Assembly: GCA_949316235.1 (NCBI GenBank)
Contig: OX438743.1
Span: 36,239,242-36,303,241, forward strand
Reading direction: 5' to 3'
Length of the DNA stretch: 64,000 nt
Source: Oegoconia quadripuncta
Taxonomy: Eukaryota > Arthropoda > Insecta > Lepidoptera > Autostichidae
A program made the translations under genes and the position numbers. A model generated the notes under the pieces. It was not told the origin of the DNA and did not search any database. It worked only from the letters and a program-made list of their open reading frames with translations. This document shows, piece by piece, positions 32,945 through 43,630 of this stretch (within the stretch, counting starts at the first letter, position 1; every line of letters begins with the position of its first letter).

Positions 32945-33312
32945 CCGTAAAGTAACCAGGACTACTAAAAGTCCAGCCAGTATATACTTAGTTATTTCAT
33001 AATAATGCAACTGCAAAGTGGAAGCAATAATTATAATAATAACAGTATGGTGTACAACAAGGGAGCAAAATAATATTTTTACAGCGAGGGCGCTATTTTG
33101 AATCCCTCGCTACACTCAGGATTCTATTTCGGAATCCTTCGCTACGTTCGAGATTCTACTCTAAAATCTTTCGTTCCGCTCTGGATTCAAGATAGCACCC
33201 TCGCCGTAAAAATATTATTTTGCTCCCTTGTTGCTTCCACTTTGCACTTTCATTATTATGAAATAAATAAGTATATACTGGCTGGACTTTGGTACTCCTG
33301 GTTACTTTACGG
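32945..33312. mobile_element. Fold-back element with internal 32-bp repeats
   Basis: The left arm from 32945 (CCGTAAAGTAACCAGG) and the right arm ending at 33312 are inverted copies over most of 120-150 bp. The left arm has an extra ~27 bp (TAATTATAATAATAACAG...) near 33031. The centre holds tandem ~32-bp units of the form GATTCTATTTCGGAATCCTT, at 33120-33151 and 33152-33183 with a poorer one before. I see no clear target duplication or coding capacity. Confidence 0.75.
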
Positions 33313-34678
33313 TTGAAGGTTCAAATCCTATAGTAAACATCTCAAAATAGTTTTTAGTTTATTTTATGAATACTTGGAATTGGAGTGACTTGTGGATGAA
33401 ATATATTGTAACCAAAGTAAAAGTGAACAGAATAGTATAGGTATGTGTGCATTACATATATGTTAATCAAAATGTGCAAATAATGAGAAGTTATGGCATG
33501 TCTTTTAAGCGGCGACGACACTGCTTTTATTATTATTTGTAAAGGGGTCCGGTCTTTCCGTTGCTGACTGTACATCGCCCCAGGTAAAAAATAATATTGC
33601 GTTCGAGTGATTCAGGCTACTTTTCAACTCCTAATAGGCCAACTCCAAAAAAATAACAAGAGGCGCTTATTATGTAAATATATTATTTATTATTTTTAGA
33701 AACTATGTAATGTTACAATGTGAACAAATTCTGTGTGTTGTAGTTCCCGCTCTTTTTTTAGTACGGCGGCCGGCATCTTTTTAACTTTTTAAACAATATT
33801 TTAGTTCGATCTCTTTGGTAGAATCGTGCTAGGGACTACGGGGTATATATTAAGTCTAAGAAACATTAATTATGGTCCATGTTTGGTTCCCTGTTCTGAA
33901 GTCACTTTTCCGAATAGATGAGATGTAAAAAAATTTTTAAATGTTAGATTCGAGAAACGTTTGACTACAATTTCACCTGATGAAAGCCGACACCCCAATT
34001 AAATAGATAAAATACAATATACAAAGAGGAAATTGAGATGTTTTCCACCTTCACCGCATCCAACGTTAGAATCCGAGAGGAGTTACCGATTATATTATGA
34101 ATAGTATAATATAGAATAGTACCTAATAGTTGTTAGTTTTCGCATTACCTTTCTTGACAATTACTCGTAAATTAGATACACTTTGCAACCAAAGTCAGGC
34201 CTTGTTTAGATACCTAGGTATACATTGCATACATAGTAGAACAATAGTGGCGGCCGCCTGAAGGAGATGTGCAAATACAATGTGTTTGCACATCAAACAT
34301 TACAGAATTATTCCATTCAACGTACCTACGTAAACTAGTAGATAACTATCTGTACATAAATTGTAGAATACGGAAGCTATATATTATTCGTAGTATATAG
34401 TACCTATGATTTTTTGGCCAGTGTTGATGAGCAACTTTTGTTAATTAGGTACTCTATTTGCAAAGATAGCGATAAGATTTATTTACTTTAAATGTAATAC
34501 AAAAGCTGTTAGATATGTCTCATAATTATATCTAGATTTTGGAATCATGCGAAATATTAGAACTTGACTCAACAAAATTCAAATAAAACTGAGCTAATAA
34601 AACTAATCTATTCTTACTCGGTCCAAACTTAATGCCATTTTACAGACTAATATAATCACATTTTTTTATATAAATAAA
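33313..34678. other. No gene seen
   Basis: AT-rich unrecognised sequence. Confidence 0.55.
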
Positions 34679-34913
34679 TTAAACATAGCCCTACACTAAG
34701 CAACTAGGCTTGTATTATGGATATCAGGTGGTTGATAAACTACACAAATACATTATAAATAAATAGGTACCAACATATTATAAATGAAAAACATCCATGG
34801 CTCGGGAACACAATGTCTGTATACATCTTCATACAAACATAGCTCCTAGCGGGGTGTGAACCTTTTGGATAGCTATGACAGTTGCTAACCACTACATCAA
34901 ACAGGTCGTCGAA
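34679..34913 (-). repeat. SINE-A, diverged
   Basis: All segments are present in order, but the B-box region has lost about 8 bp (GCGGGGTGTGAACCTTTTGG on the plus strand), so it is presumably inactive. Confidence 0.7.
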
Positions 34914-35017
34914 ATCGAATTGAATTAAATATAAATCTAAAAATTCACGTAGTCTGTATCCGCATCCCTATTTAATACCGCGCAACCTGCCTATTTCCAA
35001 TGTATTGGCCCTATACC

Positions 35018-35145
35018 CAAAGGTTGTTGGAAGAGATCGCTTTTAGTGACAAGGTCGCCAAATTGTACGTTCTACACTTACCAGTTTCTGTAATTGATTT
35101 TATTTTCTGTAGTGCAATAAAGTGTATTTGTATTGTAAAAATAAA
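35018..35145 (+). mobile_element. LINE 3' end, second copy
   Basis: AAAGGTTGTTGGAAGAGATC, GACAAGGTCGCCAAATTGTA and then TGCAATAAAGTGTATTTG form the 3' end of a LINE common in Lepidoptera. No coding part is present. Confidence 0.6.
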
Positions 35146-35190
35146 GGTAATTATCATCATAACATACCGCTAATATCATAATACAATCAT

Positions 35191-35467
35191 AACCGCCTCC
35201 GTGGCTCAATGTAAACAACATTGGGTTTACGATTCGGGGTTGTTTGTTGTACATGTTTTAAGTACTCGGTTTGGTAGGTGGTAAGGCATTTTAAATGTAC
35301 GCCTGGCTAGTTACCACCATCTTATCTAAATCTGCCGCCAAGCATCAATGTTAATAGCATTGTTGTTGTTGGGGTTTCCGGGTCAGTGCGCTTGCACGTT
35401 CGACCTCATCTTCACTTAACATCAGGTGTGATTGAGGTCAAGTACCAACCCGTTGTGCATAAAGATA
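35191..35467 (+). repeat. SINE-B with small deletions
   Basis: Head CCTCCGTGGCTCAATGTAAA, then a broken B box (CGGGGTTGTTTGTTGTACAT), the body with about 45 bp missing, and a clean tail. It is followed directly by a LINE tail on the other strand. Confidence 0.75.
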
Positions 35468-35469
35468 AA

Positions 35470-35600
35470 AAATCATCATCAGCATGTCCACTGCTAAACG
35501 CAGGTCTCTCCAAAGGATTTCCCATTCTTTGAGAAAGGTCACATGCTGCTACATTCAGCGGCTACCAGCTATCTGCGTATGGAAGGTGTCTACTGGAATC
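35470..35600 (-). pseudogene. LINE tail fragment next to SINE-B
   Basis: AAATCATCATCAGCATGTCC, ACTGCTAAACGCAGGTCTCT, CCAAAGGATTTCCCATTCTT, in inverted orientation to the SINE before it. Confidence 0.5.
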
Positions 35601-35608
35601 GACGAGTG

Positions 35609-35903
35609 ATATCACCTAAAAGTAGCAAAAAAATTACCTTCGACCTCATCTTCACTTAACACCAGGTGTGATTGAGGCCAAGAACCAACCCGTTGTGCAT
35701 AAAAAAAAACATACAGTTTATCAAATGCAGTTCATCTGACCTGAACTCGCCGTTATTATATCACCTAAAAGTAGCAAAAAAATTACCTTCGACCTCATCT
35801 TCACTTAACACCAGGTGTGATTGAGGCCAAGAACCAACCCGTTGTGCATAAAAAAAAACATACAGTTTATCAAATGCAGTTCATCTGACCTGAACTCGCC
35901 GTT
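35609..35903 (+). repeat. Perfect tandem duplication, period 149 bp
   Basis: 35609-35754 and 35758-35903 are identical over 146 bp, including both A runs (7 and 9 bases). Each unit holds a SINE-B 3' tail (CTTCGACCTCATCTTCACTT to GTTGTGCATAAAAAAAAA) with about 30 bp before and 45 bp after it. Identity this complete implies a very recent event or an assembly duplication. Confidence 0.9.
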
Positions 35904-37204
35904 TCATCTATATTTCAAAGATGGACCTACCTATATAGATGGATATTTTGCTTCAGGTAGATTTATCAAACCTTAGAGAATTATCATAATTCAAGTTTCA
36001 TATATACAAGTCTTCCCTCACAATGAGGTCAGAGAATCCGATAGTTGATTAAAAATTAAATTAAAGCATGCCGTAGATTCGATCTGACTATCCTTTTCAC
36101 GTGAAATTGGAATCCATCCATTGAAACGTCATAACATACGGCATTACACGAATGTCTACTTTATTTTTATAAAACCTGAAATATTCGAGTCCATTACCAA
36201 AAGGGAAAGTAACCCATGAAAAACTAGTGTATCTCAGCTCATATAAAAAGACTCCATACCTTGCACTTAGACCCACCTACTTTACTTAAGACAGCAATCC
36301 CTGGTCATAGAACGAAATGAAAATTAATGGTGGTCCAGAGTATTTTTTCGTGTCGGTTTGAGTACACACCATTACTTCCGTTTTTGGCGCGAAACCCTCA
36401 TTTATTATGTAAGTTGGTAGGTAAAGTAAAATGCAGATGGCGTAATGGAATAAGCCAAATGAAGCTTGCCTACATTCGATCAAGACAACCCTCCGGCTAC
36501 ACATAAGTAATACATAAGTATTATTGACTGCCTATCTATATGTTCGATATATCCCTTCGAGAAAGCGAAGGAAGTGCAAGTTTGTTAATCTAGTTCCATA
36601 TTATATTAGTGGATATAAAAATCTATTTATATTCAATTGAAAGTAGAAAAGTTGGAAATAATTAGAACTACCTACCTATGCCTAATTCAGGATGATTTCA
36701 AAAATTTCATTGACATTCTTGTTACCGACAATCAAATAATCAGTGTCGTCGATGGCTTTGTATATAGCATAGTATCATTTGAACAACATTACTTTGATTC
36801 TTTAGGAGAATAACATTTCCAAATCATATAGAAACTACGAATATCACCCCTGGACATAACCAGCTCGTTCGCAAGCTAAGCTATTTCACAATTAATAATG
36901 AGATATAAAAACCTTTTTGGAATATAAAAACCCGTTTTAAAAGAGCAACCCCTTGAATTTCTTACGTATTCTTCTCAGGCTAACATTGCATTTTGAACAA
37001 GCAGTAGCAAAAACTGTAAAATTTACTATTTCAAATGTACCCTGCATAAAGCATTTTTGACTTTGACTTTGAATAATACTTCACAATAAAACATTAATAA
37101 TGGTTTATCTGTTCTTTATCGTTAGGTTTTGGTCCACTAGTTAACAGGCCTTTCGCGATGTTGCCACTATCTACTTTGCCTCTGCTTTGCACGTAAACCT
37201 TGCA
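35904..37204. other. No gene seen
   Basis: A 72-codon minus-strand frame at 36286-36504 has no recognisable domain. No repeat family recognised. Confidence 0.5.
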
Positions 37205-37760
37205 GCGCAGTCACATTCGCTATTCGTTCTGGATAAACGAAATCAAGTAACGTCTGGCGCGTTCAGTCCTTGGATAGGTTACCACTATTGACATTTTCAT
37301 ACGAGCGTTTCAGTGCTTCTGAGGGCATGTTAACACTTGTTAGTCGCGGTAGAGTCAAGGCGATGCTGGGGGTCTACTCTCTAACGGAAAAAGCTTCGGA
37401 CGGCCGTAACTTCGGACTTTTTCTTTTGCAGTTTGCTGTGTCAATTATAAACCAATCGTCATTATTTTACTTTTGCTGTATATAGTTGGACATCACAAGT
37501 TAGTACGAACAAAAGGAACATCTGAAGTTATGCAAATAAAGGATTCTTAGCAGAAGAAAAAGTCTGAAGTTACGGCCGTCCGACGCTATTTTCGTTAGAG
37601 AGTAGACCCCTGGGAGCGGACTGAAAACGCGGACTGTCATGCTGGTGACCACTAAACTGACACACATCCGTCAATCGGCACTGGATCCATACCGTGAGTA
37701 TTATAGCCAATACCCTCTTCTAATGACAGGAGACTATGCCCCAGCGGTGGAGACGTAAGA
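37205..37760 (+). repeat. 5S-rRNA-like SINE, interrupted by a MITE
   Basis: The head (about 37240-37310) reads GAAATCAAGTAACGTCTGGC then GCGTTCAGTCCTTGGATAGG. In order and spacing this resembles the internal-promoter half of 5S rRNA (GAAATTAAGCAGCGTC, GGTTAGTACTTAGATGGGGG). The body resumes after the MITE at 37614 and runs to about 37760. Other copies are at 47108-47448, 58334-58535 and, partially, 48073-48165. Confidence 0.65.
37370..37609. mobile_element. Inverted-repeat element (MITE) inside a 5S-like SINE
   Basis: A 240-bp element with 60-bp terminal inverted repeats (37370-37429 and 37550-37609, about five mismatches) starting GGGTCTACTCTCTAACG. CTGG occurs on both sides (37366-37369 and 37610-37613) and may be a 4-bp target duplication. 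There is no coding capacity. The surrounding sequence on both sides belongs to one SINE copy, so the MITE is the younger insertion. Confidence 0.8.
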
Positions 37761-37826
37761 CTATTGATGTGATTTATTGTGTGTCTAAAATTGTGTGGTA
37801 AAAGAATGAATAGAAAAAAGAACACT

Positions 37827-37909
37827 CCACCTTCGACCTCATCTTCACTTAACATCAGGTGTAATTGATTGTTCAAGAACGAACCCATCGTGCATAAAAA
37901 AAAATCAAA
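37827..37909 (+). repeat. SINE-B 3' tail
   Basis: CCACCTTCGACCTCATCTTC to CCCATCGTGCATAAAAAAAAA. Confidence 0.7.
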
Positions 37910-38004
37910 ACACGTCGAAATACAACTGATTCATTGCTTAGTCTTGATGATTATATTCTAAAAACAGCTATGGGATATAGTCTAATATAGCAACCACAAT
38001 TTTG

Positions 38005-38150
38005 TATTCTAGGGTGGAAATCACGCACCGGAAGCTCAGCATGTGATTTCCACCGATAACGAGAATGGATGACCTGATGTAGGTAGGTGGAAGTCGCTGG
38101 ATACATGCCGCTTCCAACGCACTGGATATCTATGGAGCAGTGCAGCAGTG
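38005..38150 (+). pseudogene. RTE LINE tail fragment
   Basis: GGTGGAAATCACGCACCGGA, CCGATAACGAGAATGGATGA, GAAGTCGCTGGATACATGCC, CTGGATATCTATGGAGCAGT in sense order. A 9-bp inverted repeat (TGGAAATCA/TGATTTCCA) within it comes from a partial duplication of its start. Confidence 0.5.
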
Positions 38151-39325
38151 AAGCAGCAGCTTTGTTAGTATTGTATTTTATCATGCCCTTCAATGTTTTC
38201 GTGTTCATTACATTACTTTTTTTTTCTATATTATACAAAACATACATCTCAATCAATCAATCAACAATGCCTTATCTTCATAGGAAATATTCACAGTTAC
38301 AAATCGTCAGTTTTTTGAAGCTATGCACATATGAACACTCTTTCTAACGACTAGTCTTCCAGCGAAAACAGTTACGTGGTTTTCTGTATATGGGGAGTCT
38401 ATATAACAATTAGTTTAGGCATTAATAGCCAAATGACGGTCCCCTACACGTCAGCGTACCTACTATAACTATTGACCGAGTCATTGCTAATACTCATAAA
38501 TCATACTTACCGTTAGAAAAATCAGTTTCGACAAATTCCAAACAATTTGTAAATTTTCTCAACCTTTAAAAATTTCTGTAAGTAGGTAGATTTTATGTTA
38601 TATTGCCTATCGATGCCGAAGGACATCTGTCTTGGTAAGAATTTTCGCAATTTTTCTTGATTCCAACCTAATTGGATTGATGGAGTAGCCCTCGCGAATC
38701 TGTCAGGAAAGATAATGAACGAGCTGGCAATACGAACTTATGTAGGGGAAACTATTTTTTCACAAGTAAACTGTCTCAGCTATTTTGTCAAAATGCCCTG
38801 TGTAGAAATACATGATAAGGAATATAGGTACTTATTTACAATCGTTAAGGTTTTTAATCGATCGTAAGCCATACCGATGTAACACGTAAGTGGGGACCAT
38901 ACAGGGTACTGTACTAATATAGTCCATTTTTGTATCGGTATTGAAGTCATCTCTCAAATAGGTACTCGTGGGCGGTTACGTACCTTTAAGATTCTCTAAA
39001 TCGATTTTTTTGATTGGTTGAGTAATTTCAATCTGACGTTTAGTCATTGTCGCATTACGATAACAATAAAGTTACATAATAGAGCCACTAATTTTAACCT
39101 AGGTTTACTCGTATCTACGGATAGCCAACTGATTTTTTAGAGAAGAATTGATTACGAGTAAGATCGTGGAATAATTTTTCTTTTACACTTCTTTTACATT
39201 CTAAACATATCCAATCAGTAGATATTTTAACGATCTGAATGTGAATGAACATTTTAAGTGGATATCTTGTTAATGACATACATATATGTAAATCGATGGA
39301 ATAGCCCCATTAATACTCCGTAATG
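38151..39325. other. No gene seen
   Basis: AT-rich unrecognised sequence. Confidence 0.55.
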
Positions 39326-39403
39326 TTTTTTTTTATGCTCAACGGATTGGTACTTGACCTCAATCACAGCTGAGGTAAAGTGAAGATGAGGTCGAAGCGT
39401 ACT
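39326..39403 (-). repeat. SINE-B, tail half (LINE inserted beside it)
   Basis: T run and TGCTCAACGGATTGGTACTT to GAGGTCGAAGCGTACT. The continuation of this SINE is at 41855-42062 after the LINE. Confidence 0.78.
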
Positions 39404-41854
39404 CAAAATCAAAATCAAAATCAAAAAATGCTTTATTTTGTAGGTACACAGGGTACACTTAAAATAGTCAGATTTTACATTTTTAAAGCTACTGCTTGTT
39501 CAAAAGGCAATTTTCCCCTGAGAAGAACAAGCAAGAAACTCGAGAGGTCGCTCTTTTTTAAAAAAAGGTTTTTATATTACAAAATTATTATTTTATATTA
39601 TAATATTTCATTATTAATTGTGAAATAGCCTGGTTATGCGAACGGGCTGGTTATGTCCATGATTGTTTATCATCTAAATAATCTGATATTTTATAATATG
39701 CTTTCTTAATAAGTTTCTGTTTTATAGTATCTTTAAATTTATTGAAAGGAAGATTTTGTATACCAACAGGAACTTTATTGAAAAAGCGTATACATAACCC
39801 TTTGAATGAATTACTGACTTTGTGGAGGCGACTTATGTGACCTGCAAGTTTATCTTTATTTCTTGTATTGACATCATGTTTATCACTATTTTTCCTAAAT
39901 GATGCTATATTTTTTTTGACATATATTAGATTTTCAAAAATGTACTGTGACGAAAAGGTTAGAATATTATACTCTTTAAATCTGTCTCTAAGTGACACTG
40001 CAGGTCTCAATTGATAAATTGCGCGAACGGCTCGTTTTTGTAAAACAAAGATTGTATTGATATCCGCGGCTTTTCCCCACAGCAAGATACCGTAAGACAT
40101 CAGGTTATGGAAATAACTAAAATATACTAATCTAGCAGTATTTACGTCCGATATTTGTCTAATTTTTTTGACTGCATACGCTGCAGAGCTGAGCTTCTTC
40201 GCCAATTTATGGATATGAGGACCCCATTGTAATTTGGCGTCCAAAGTAATGCCCAAAAATACAGTGGACTCAACAAGGTCTAGAGTGACATTTTTTATCA
40301 TTATATTTGTGGGCACCTCCCTGACATTAGGCAGTACAAATTTTACACATTTAGTTTTTTTCTCATTCAGTAACAAATTATTTGCCGTAAACCATTCTAC
40401 TATTTGAGAAATAGCATTGTTCACGTCGTCATAATTTAATTTTAGTCTATTTACTTTAAACATTACAGAGGTATCGTCAGCAAACAATACTATTTCATGT
40501 TTATCGTTTACAAGGTTTGGCAAGTCATTTATGTAAACCAAAAACAAAAATGGTCCGAGAATGGAGCCTTGTGGGACGCCCATACAGACTGTCGACCCTG
40601 ACGATGTATTACCACTGATATCAACCCTCTGAACTCGGTTACTCAAATAAGAATTCAGAAGGTCGAGAGCTCGGCCGGTTACACCATAATGACGTAATTT
40701 CCTGATTAAAGTGTCGTGATGAACGCAATCAAAGGCCTTGGACAAGTCGCAAAATACTCCTATTGCATCCCGCGCATCTTCCCAAGCCTCAAAAATATAT
40801 TGTAAGAGCTCGACACCTGCATCGGTTGTCGAGCGGCCCCTTGTAAAACCGAATTGTTTATATGACATTAGATTGTTACTGTAAAAATAACTCGATATCT
40901 GATTTAATTTAATTTTTTCAAAGATTTTGCTGAGAGTCGGTAGTATTGAAATAGGTCTAAAATTAGAGGGGTCTGATGTACTACCGGCTTTAAATAAAGG
41001 TATGACTTTACTGTGCTTCATCAGATCAGGAAATATGCCATCATCAGTACATTTATTAAAGATATAAGCTAAGTGTGGTGAAATACAATCAATTACGGCA
41101 CTAATAATTTTTACTGATAAACCGTGAAGGTCGGCAGTTTTTTTCTTGTCTAAAGAACGAAATGCTTTTAAGATGTCTATAGGACTTACATGATTAAATT
41201 TAAAATGGGAGTCACAAATCTCCACATTTTGTTTAAGTAGCGATTCAGCGAGTGTGGGACATGAATTCAGAGAATTTGTAGTTAATATTGGGATATCAGT
41301 AAAGAATTTTTCAAAAGCTTCTGCAACTTCTAATTGTGAAGTTAGAATTCGATCATTAATTTTTAATCGCGTATCAGTGTTAAGAGTTTTAAATTTGCCA
41401 GTTTCGCTATTTATAACATTCCAAGTTGTCTTTACTATGTCCGCTCTATTCTTTATTTTATTATTTATAAAATTTGATTTTGCTGTGGCACAAGCTCGCT
41501 TGAATATTTTCGAGTATTGCCTAACATATTCAATAAAACTTTCGCTCTTATTATATGTCCTTTCATCATAAAGCTCATATAACTTTTGCCTACTTTTATG
41601 AATTCCCACCGTCGCCCAATTACTAAAAACGAGGGAATTGTTGATTTTAGCAGATTTTGCTAAGAAAACTTTACTACTTTCAGTTTTTAAAATGTCAAAA
41701 ACTGATTTATATAATACATTAGGATCGTCACAGTACGGTAAATAATCTAATTTCGCAGTCACTTTACTCTTATATTGATCGAGTAGTGACTCAGTTACTG
41801 GCACGTACGATATATCTCTTTTCAGCGTTTTATTAATTGCTATGTTAAAAACCG
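39404..41854 (-). mobile_element. 5'-truncated CR1/Jockey-like LINE inserted in a SINE
   Basis: A 2.45-kb non-LTR retrotransposon on the minus strand, lying inside a SINE-B copy whose halves are at 39326-39403 and 41855-42062. Its 3' end has an AATAAA-type signal followed by repeats of GATTTT (39404-39430), the simple-repeat tail usual for this LINE group. The endonuclease half and ORF1 are absent, so this is a truncated copy. A short ACT at 39401-39403 and 41855-41857 may be the target duplication, but three bases is weak. Confidence 0.9.
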
Positions 41855-41876
41855 ACTGACCCGGAAACCCCAACAC
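39651..41876 (-). CDS. LINE reverse transcriptase ORF2, C-terminal part, open frame
   Basis: A 741-codon open frame encoding the reverse transcriptase of a CR1/Jockey-type LINE, which would prime cDNA synthesis from nicked chromosomal DNA. Visible RT motifs in order: NFRPISILP (305-313), GFTRGRST (343-350), DLSKAFD (377-383), GVPQGSILGP (433-442) and the catalytic FADD (465-468), followed by the thumb and a C-terminal domain with LFxR-poor, AV/I-rich helices. The apurinic endonuclease that should precede it is missing. The first ~8 codons come from the flanking SINE and there is no ATG at that end, so the frame is an accidental fusion at a truncation point, not a natural start. The RT region has no stops or frameshifts, which points to recent insertion. 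It is unlikely to be made as a functional enzyme without its 5' half. Confidence 0.9.
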   Translation of the reverse strand: MLGFPGQSVFNIAINKTLKRDISYVPVTESLLDQYKSKVTAKLDYLPYCDDPNVLYKSVFDILKTESSKVFLAKSAKINNSLVFSNWATVGIHKSRQKLYELYDERTYNKSESFIEYVRQYSKIFKRACATAKSNFINNKIKNRADIVKTTWNVINSETGKFKTLNTDTRLKINDRILTSQLEVAEAFEKFFTDIPILTTNSLNSCPTLAESLLKQNVEICDSHFKFNHVSPIDILKAFRSLDKKKTADLHGLSVKIISAVIDCISPHLAYIFNKCTDDGIFPDLMKHSKVIPLFKAGSTSDPSNFRPISILPTLSKIFEKIKLNQISSYFYSNNLMSYKQFGFTRGRSTTDAGVELLQYIFEAWEDARDAIGVFCDLSKAFDCVHHDTLIRKLRHYGVTGRALDLLNSYLSNRVQRVDISGNTSSGSTVCMGVPQGSILGPFLFLVYINDLPNLVNDKHEIVLFADDTSVMFKVNRLKLNYDDVNNAISQIVEWFTANNLLLNEKKTKCVKFVLPNVREVPTNIMIKNVTLDLVESTVFLGITLDAKLQWGPHIHKLAKKLSSAAYAVKKIRQISDVNTARLVYFSYFHNLMSYGILLWGKAADINTIFVLQKRAVRAIYQLRPAVSLRDRFKEYNILTFSSQYIFENLIYVKKNIASFRKNSDKHDVNTRNKDKLAGHISRLHKVSNSFKGLCIRFFNKVPVGIQNLPFNKFKDTIKQKLIKKAYYKISDYLDDKQSWT

Positions 41877-42062
41877 ATTTGGGGGACTGGCTATCTTATC
41901 TCTGACAACTGGAACACAACAATGCTATTAACATAAGATGGTGGTAGCTAGGCCAGGCCACCAACCAAACCGAGGACTTAAAAATGTGCCCCGCTGGGGA
42001 TCGAACCCGCAACCTCCGAATCGTAAACCCAATGTTGTTTACATTGAGCCACGGAGGCGGTT
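41855..42062 (-). repeat. SINE-B, head half
   Basis: ACTGACCCGGAAACCCC to GAGCCACGGAGGCGGTT, with a good B box (GGTTGCGGGTTCGATCCCCA on the minus strand). Together with 39326-39403 it makes one SINE. Confidence 0.78.
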
Positions 42063-42445
42063 AAAGGGCTTGATGAAATATAAACTGTAGTTATTGTCGA
42101 ATTCTTATAATGGCTTAAAACCACTTAGTCTACAGCTGATATACATTGATTAAAATAGATTTAAAATATATATTTATTGAAGTTCCAATCAGCTGATATC
42201 CGGGGGAACCCCCGGGAGATTATTTTACTTCCCATTAATGGTCAACTATTCGAATATTATCAATGATTTTTTTTTCATTAAATTAATCTAAGACAGGGTC
42301 AATCGATATTAAGTAGTCAGCAACACGTTGCTGAGCCAGCGGTATAAAGGGCAAATCCGCACATGAAAAGTGATGCGAAGGCTGTTGATGTTAAAGTAGT
42401 AACATATGTGTTTGTGTAATGTGATCCCATTACAGAACAATCTTA

Positions 42446-42662
42446 TCCCAACTATAATATTCTAAATGCGAAAGTTTGTGTGTGTGTGTATGTCTGTATG
42501 TATGTATGTAAGTGTGTTACCTCTTCACGCCTATACCGGCTGGACGGATTTGGATGAAATTTTGTTTTTGATTATGACCTAGATTAACATATAGGCAAAT
42601 TTTTTGCTGAATTGATTTTTATAAAATCTTCCACGCGGACGAAGTCACAGGCGGAAAGCTAG
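42446..42662 (+). mobile_element. Helitron-like element, second subgroup
   Basis: Starts TCCCAACTATAATATTCTAA and ends GACGAAGTCACAGGCGGAAA-GCTAG before T. It contains a short GTGT/GTAT repeat. The inner part differs from the main group. Confidence 0.65.
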
Positions 42663-43095
42663 TAATTAGTATAAAGTATAATTAAGTAAATTTAGGTAGC
42701 TTTTTAATGTATGACAATATTCTTTATGGAAAAACTGATAGGCTCAGTCTAAATCTACTAAATTGGGTCAACGATATTGATTTGTTTTTTGTTTTAATTA
42801 AAACACGGCTCAATTTTATACCGAAACTACACGTGAATATTAAAAAGCTGATATGTTATATGGACATGGAGTACGCTAATGATTTGAAATATATTAGGTA
42901 GGTATATGTATTCGTGTTCGAAATATTTTTGAAAATAGAAGTTTTTCAAATTATTATCTTCCACATCAACAACGCTCAAGGTTGTGCTAGGAGTAATCGA
43001 CCATTAAGTTTTCTACGGTGACTAAGTATAATTTATAATGACTTATTTTTAAGTTTAACATATTTCTTGATGATCCTTTTCGCCTGAAACACAGG

Positions 43096-43133
43096 ACATT
43101 TATCATAATTTTCCTCTCAAGTAATGGGAACTA
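43096..43133 (+). repeat. 38-bp direct repeat, left copy
   Basis: Identical to 43593-43630 over 38 bp, starting ACATTTATCATAATTTTCCT and ending GGGAACTA. The copies are 497 bp apart and bracket the inverted-repeat element. Confidence 0.85.
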
Positions 43134-43142
43134 CTACTACTA

Positions 43143-43439
43143 CAGTTTGTGGTAGAGGCCCTGGGGCCGTGGGTACCAGGCGCTCATAGTTGGTTGAAAC
43201 CCATGCAGACTAATTAAAGAAAAGTTAAAAGTATGAAGTAGGCAAAGAAGGGCCCCGAGTAGGATGGCGGTATTGCCTGGTTGCTTAGTGAGGCTCACCC
43301 TTTGCGCTAAATAGAGACCAACAGTCAACCAACCAAGAGAGAAACAGTCGTGCGAGGCTTCGACCAAGTTCTCCGATAACTGACAGAAGAGGCTATGAGC
43401 GCCTGGTCCCCACGGCCCTAGGGTCTCTACCCCAAACTG
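43143..43439. mobile_element. Inverted-repeat element (MITE-like)
   Basis: 46-bp arms 43143-43188 and 43394-43439 are inverted copies with about four mismatches (CAGTTTG...GTAGAG...CAGGCGCTCATA). The arms are GC-rich compared with the surroundings. The element lies between two identical 38-bp direct repeats (43096-43133, 43593-43630), which are not adjacent to its ends. Confidence 0.7.
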
Positions 43440-43592
43440 CGCAAAGATGTAATCTCCACTTAGGCAGACATATTTTATATCTTTTATGACATTGGTTATA
43501 AATTTTATGAAAACTAGTTAGTAGGGTTTACTTTTAATGCACGTACTTTAATCAATACACAACACTGCATTTGAATTTTGGATTAAATTGGT

Positions 43593-43630
43593 ACATTTAT
43601 CATAATTTTCCTCTCAAGTAATGGGAACTA
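43593..43630 (+). repeat. 38-bp direct repeat, right copy
   Basis: Perfect second copy of 43096-43133. Sequence beyond either end differs between the two sites. Confidence 0.85.

Noticed and set aside
41254..41571. 105-codon plus-strand frame
   Set aside because: Lies antisense to the LINE RT frame and has no domain; a shadow frame.
39651..41876. The 741-codon frame as a complete host gene
   Set aside because: It contains all LINE RT motifs, begins in SINE sequence without an ATG and ends in a LINE 3' UTR with a simple-repeat tail.
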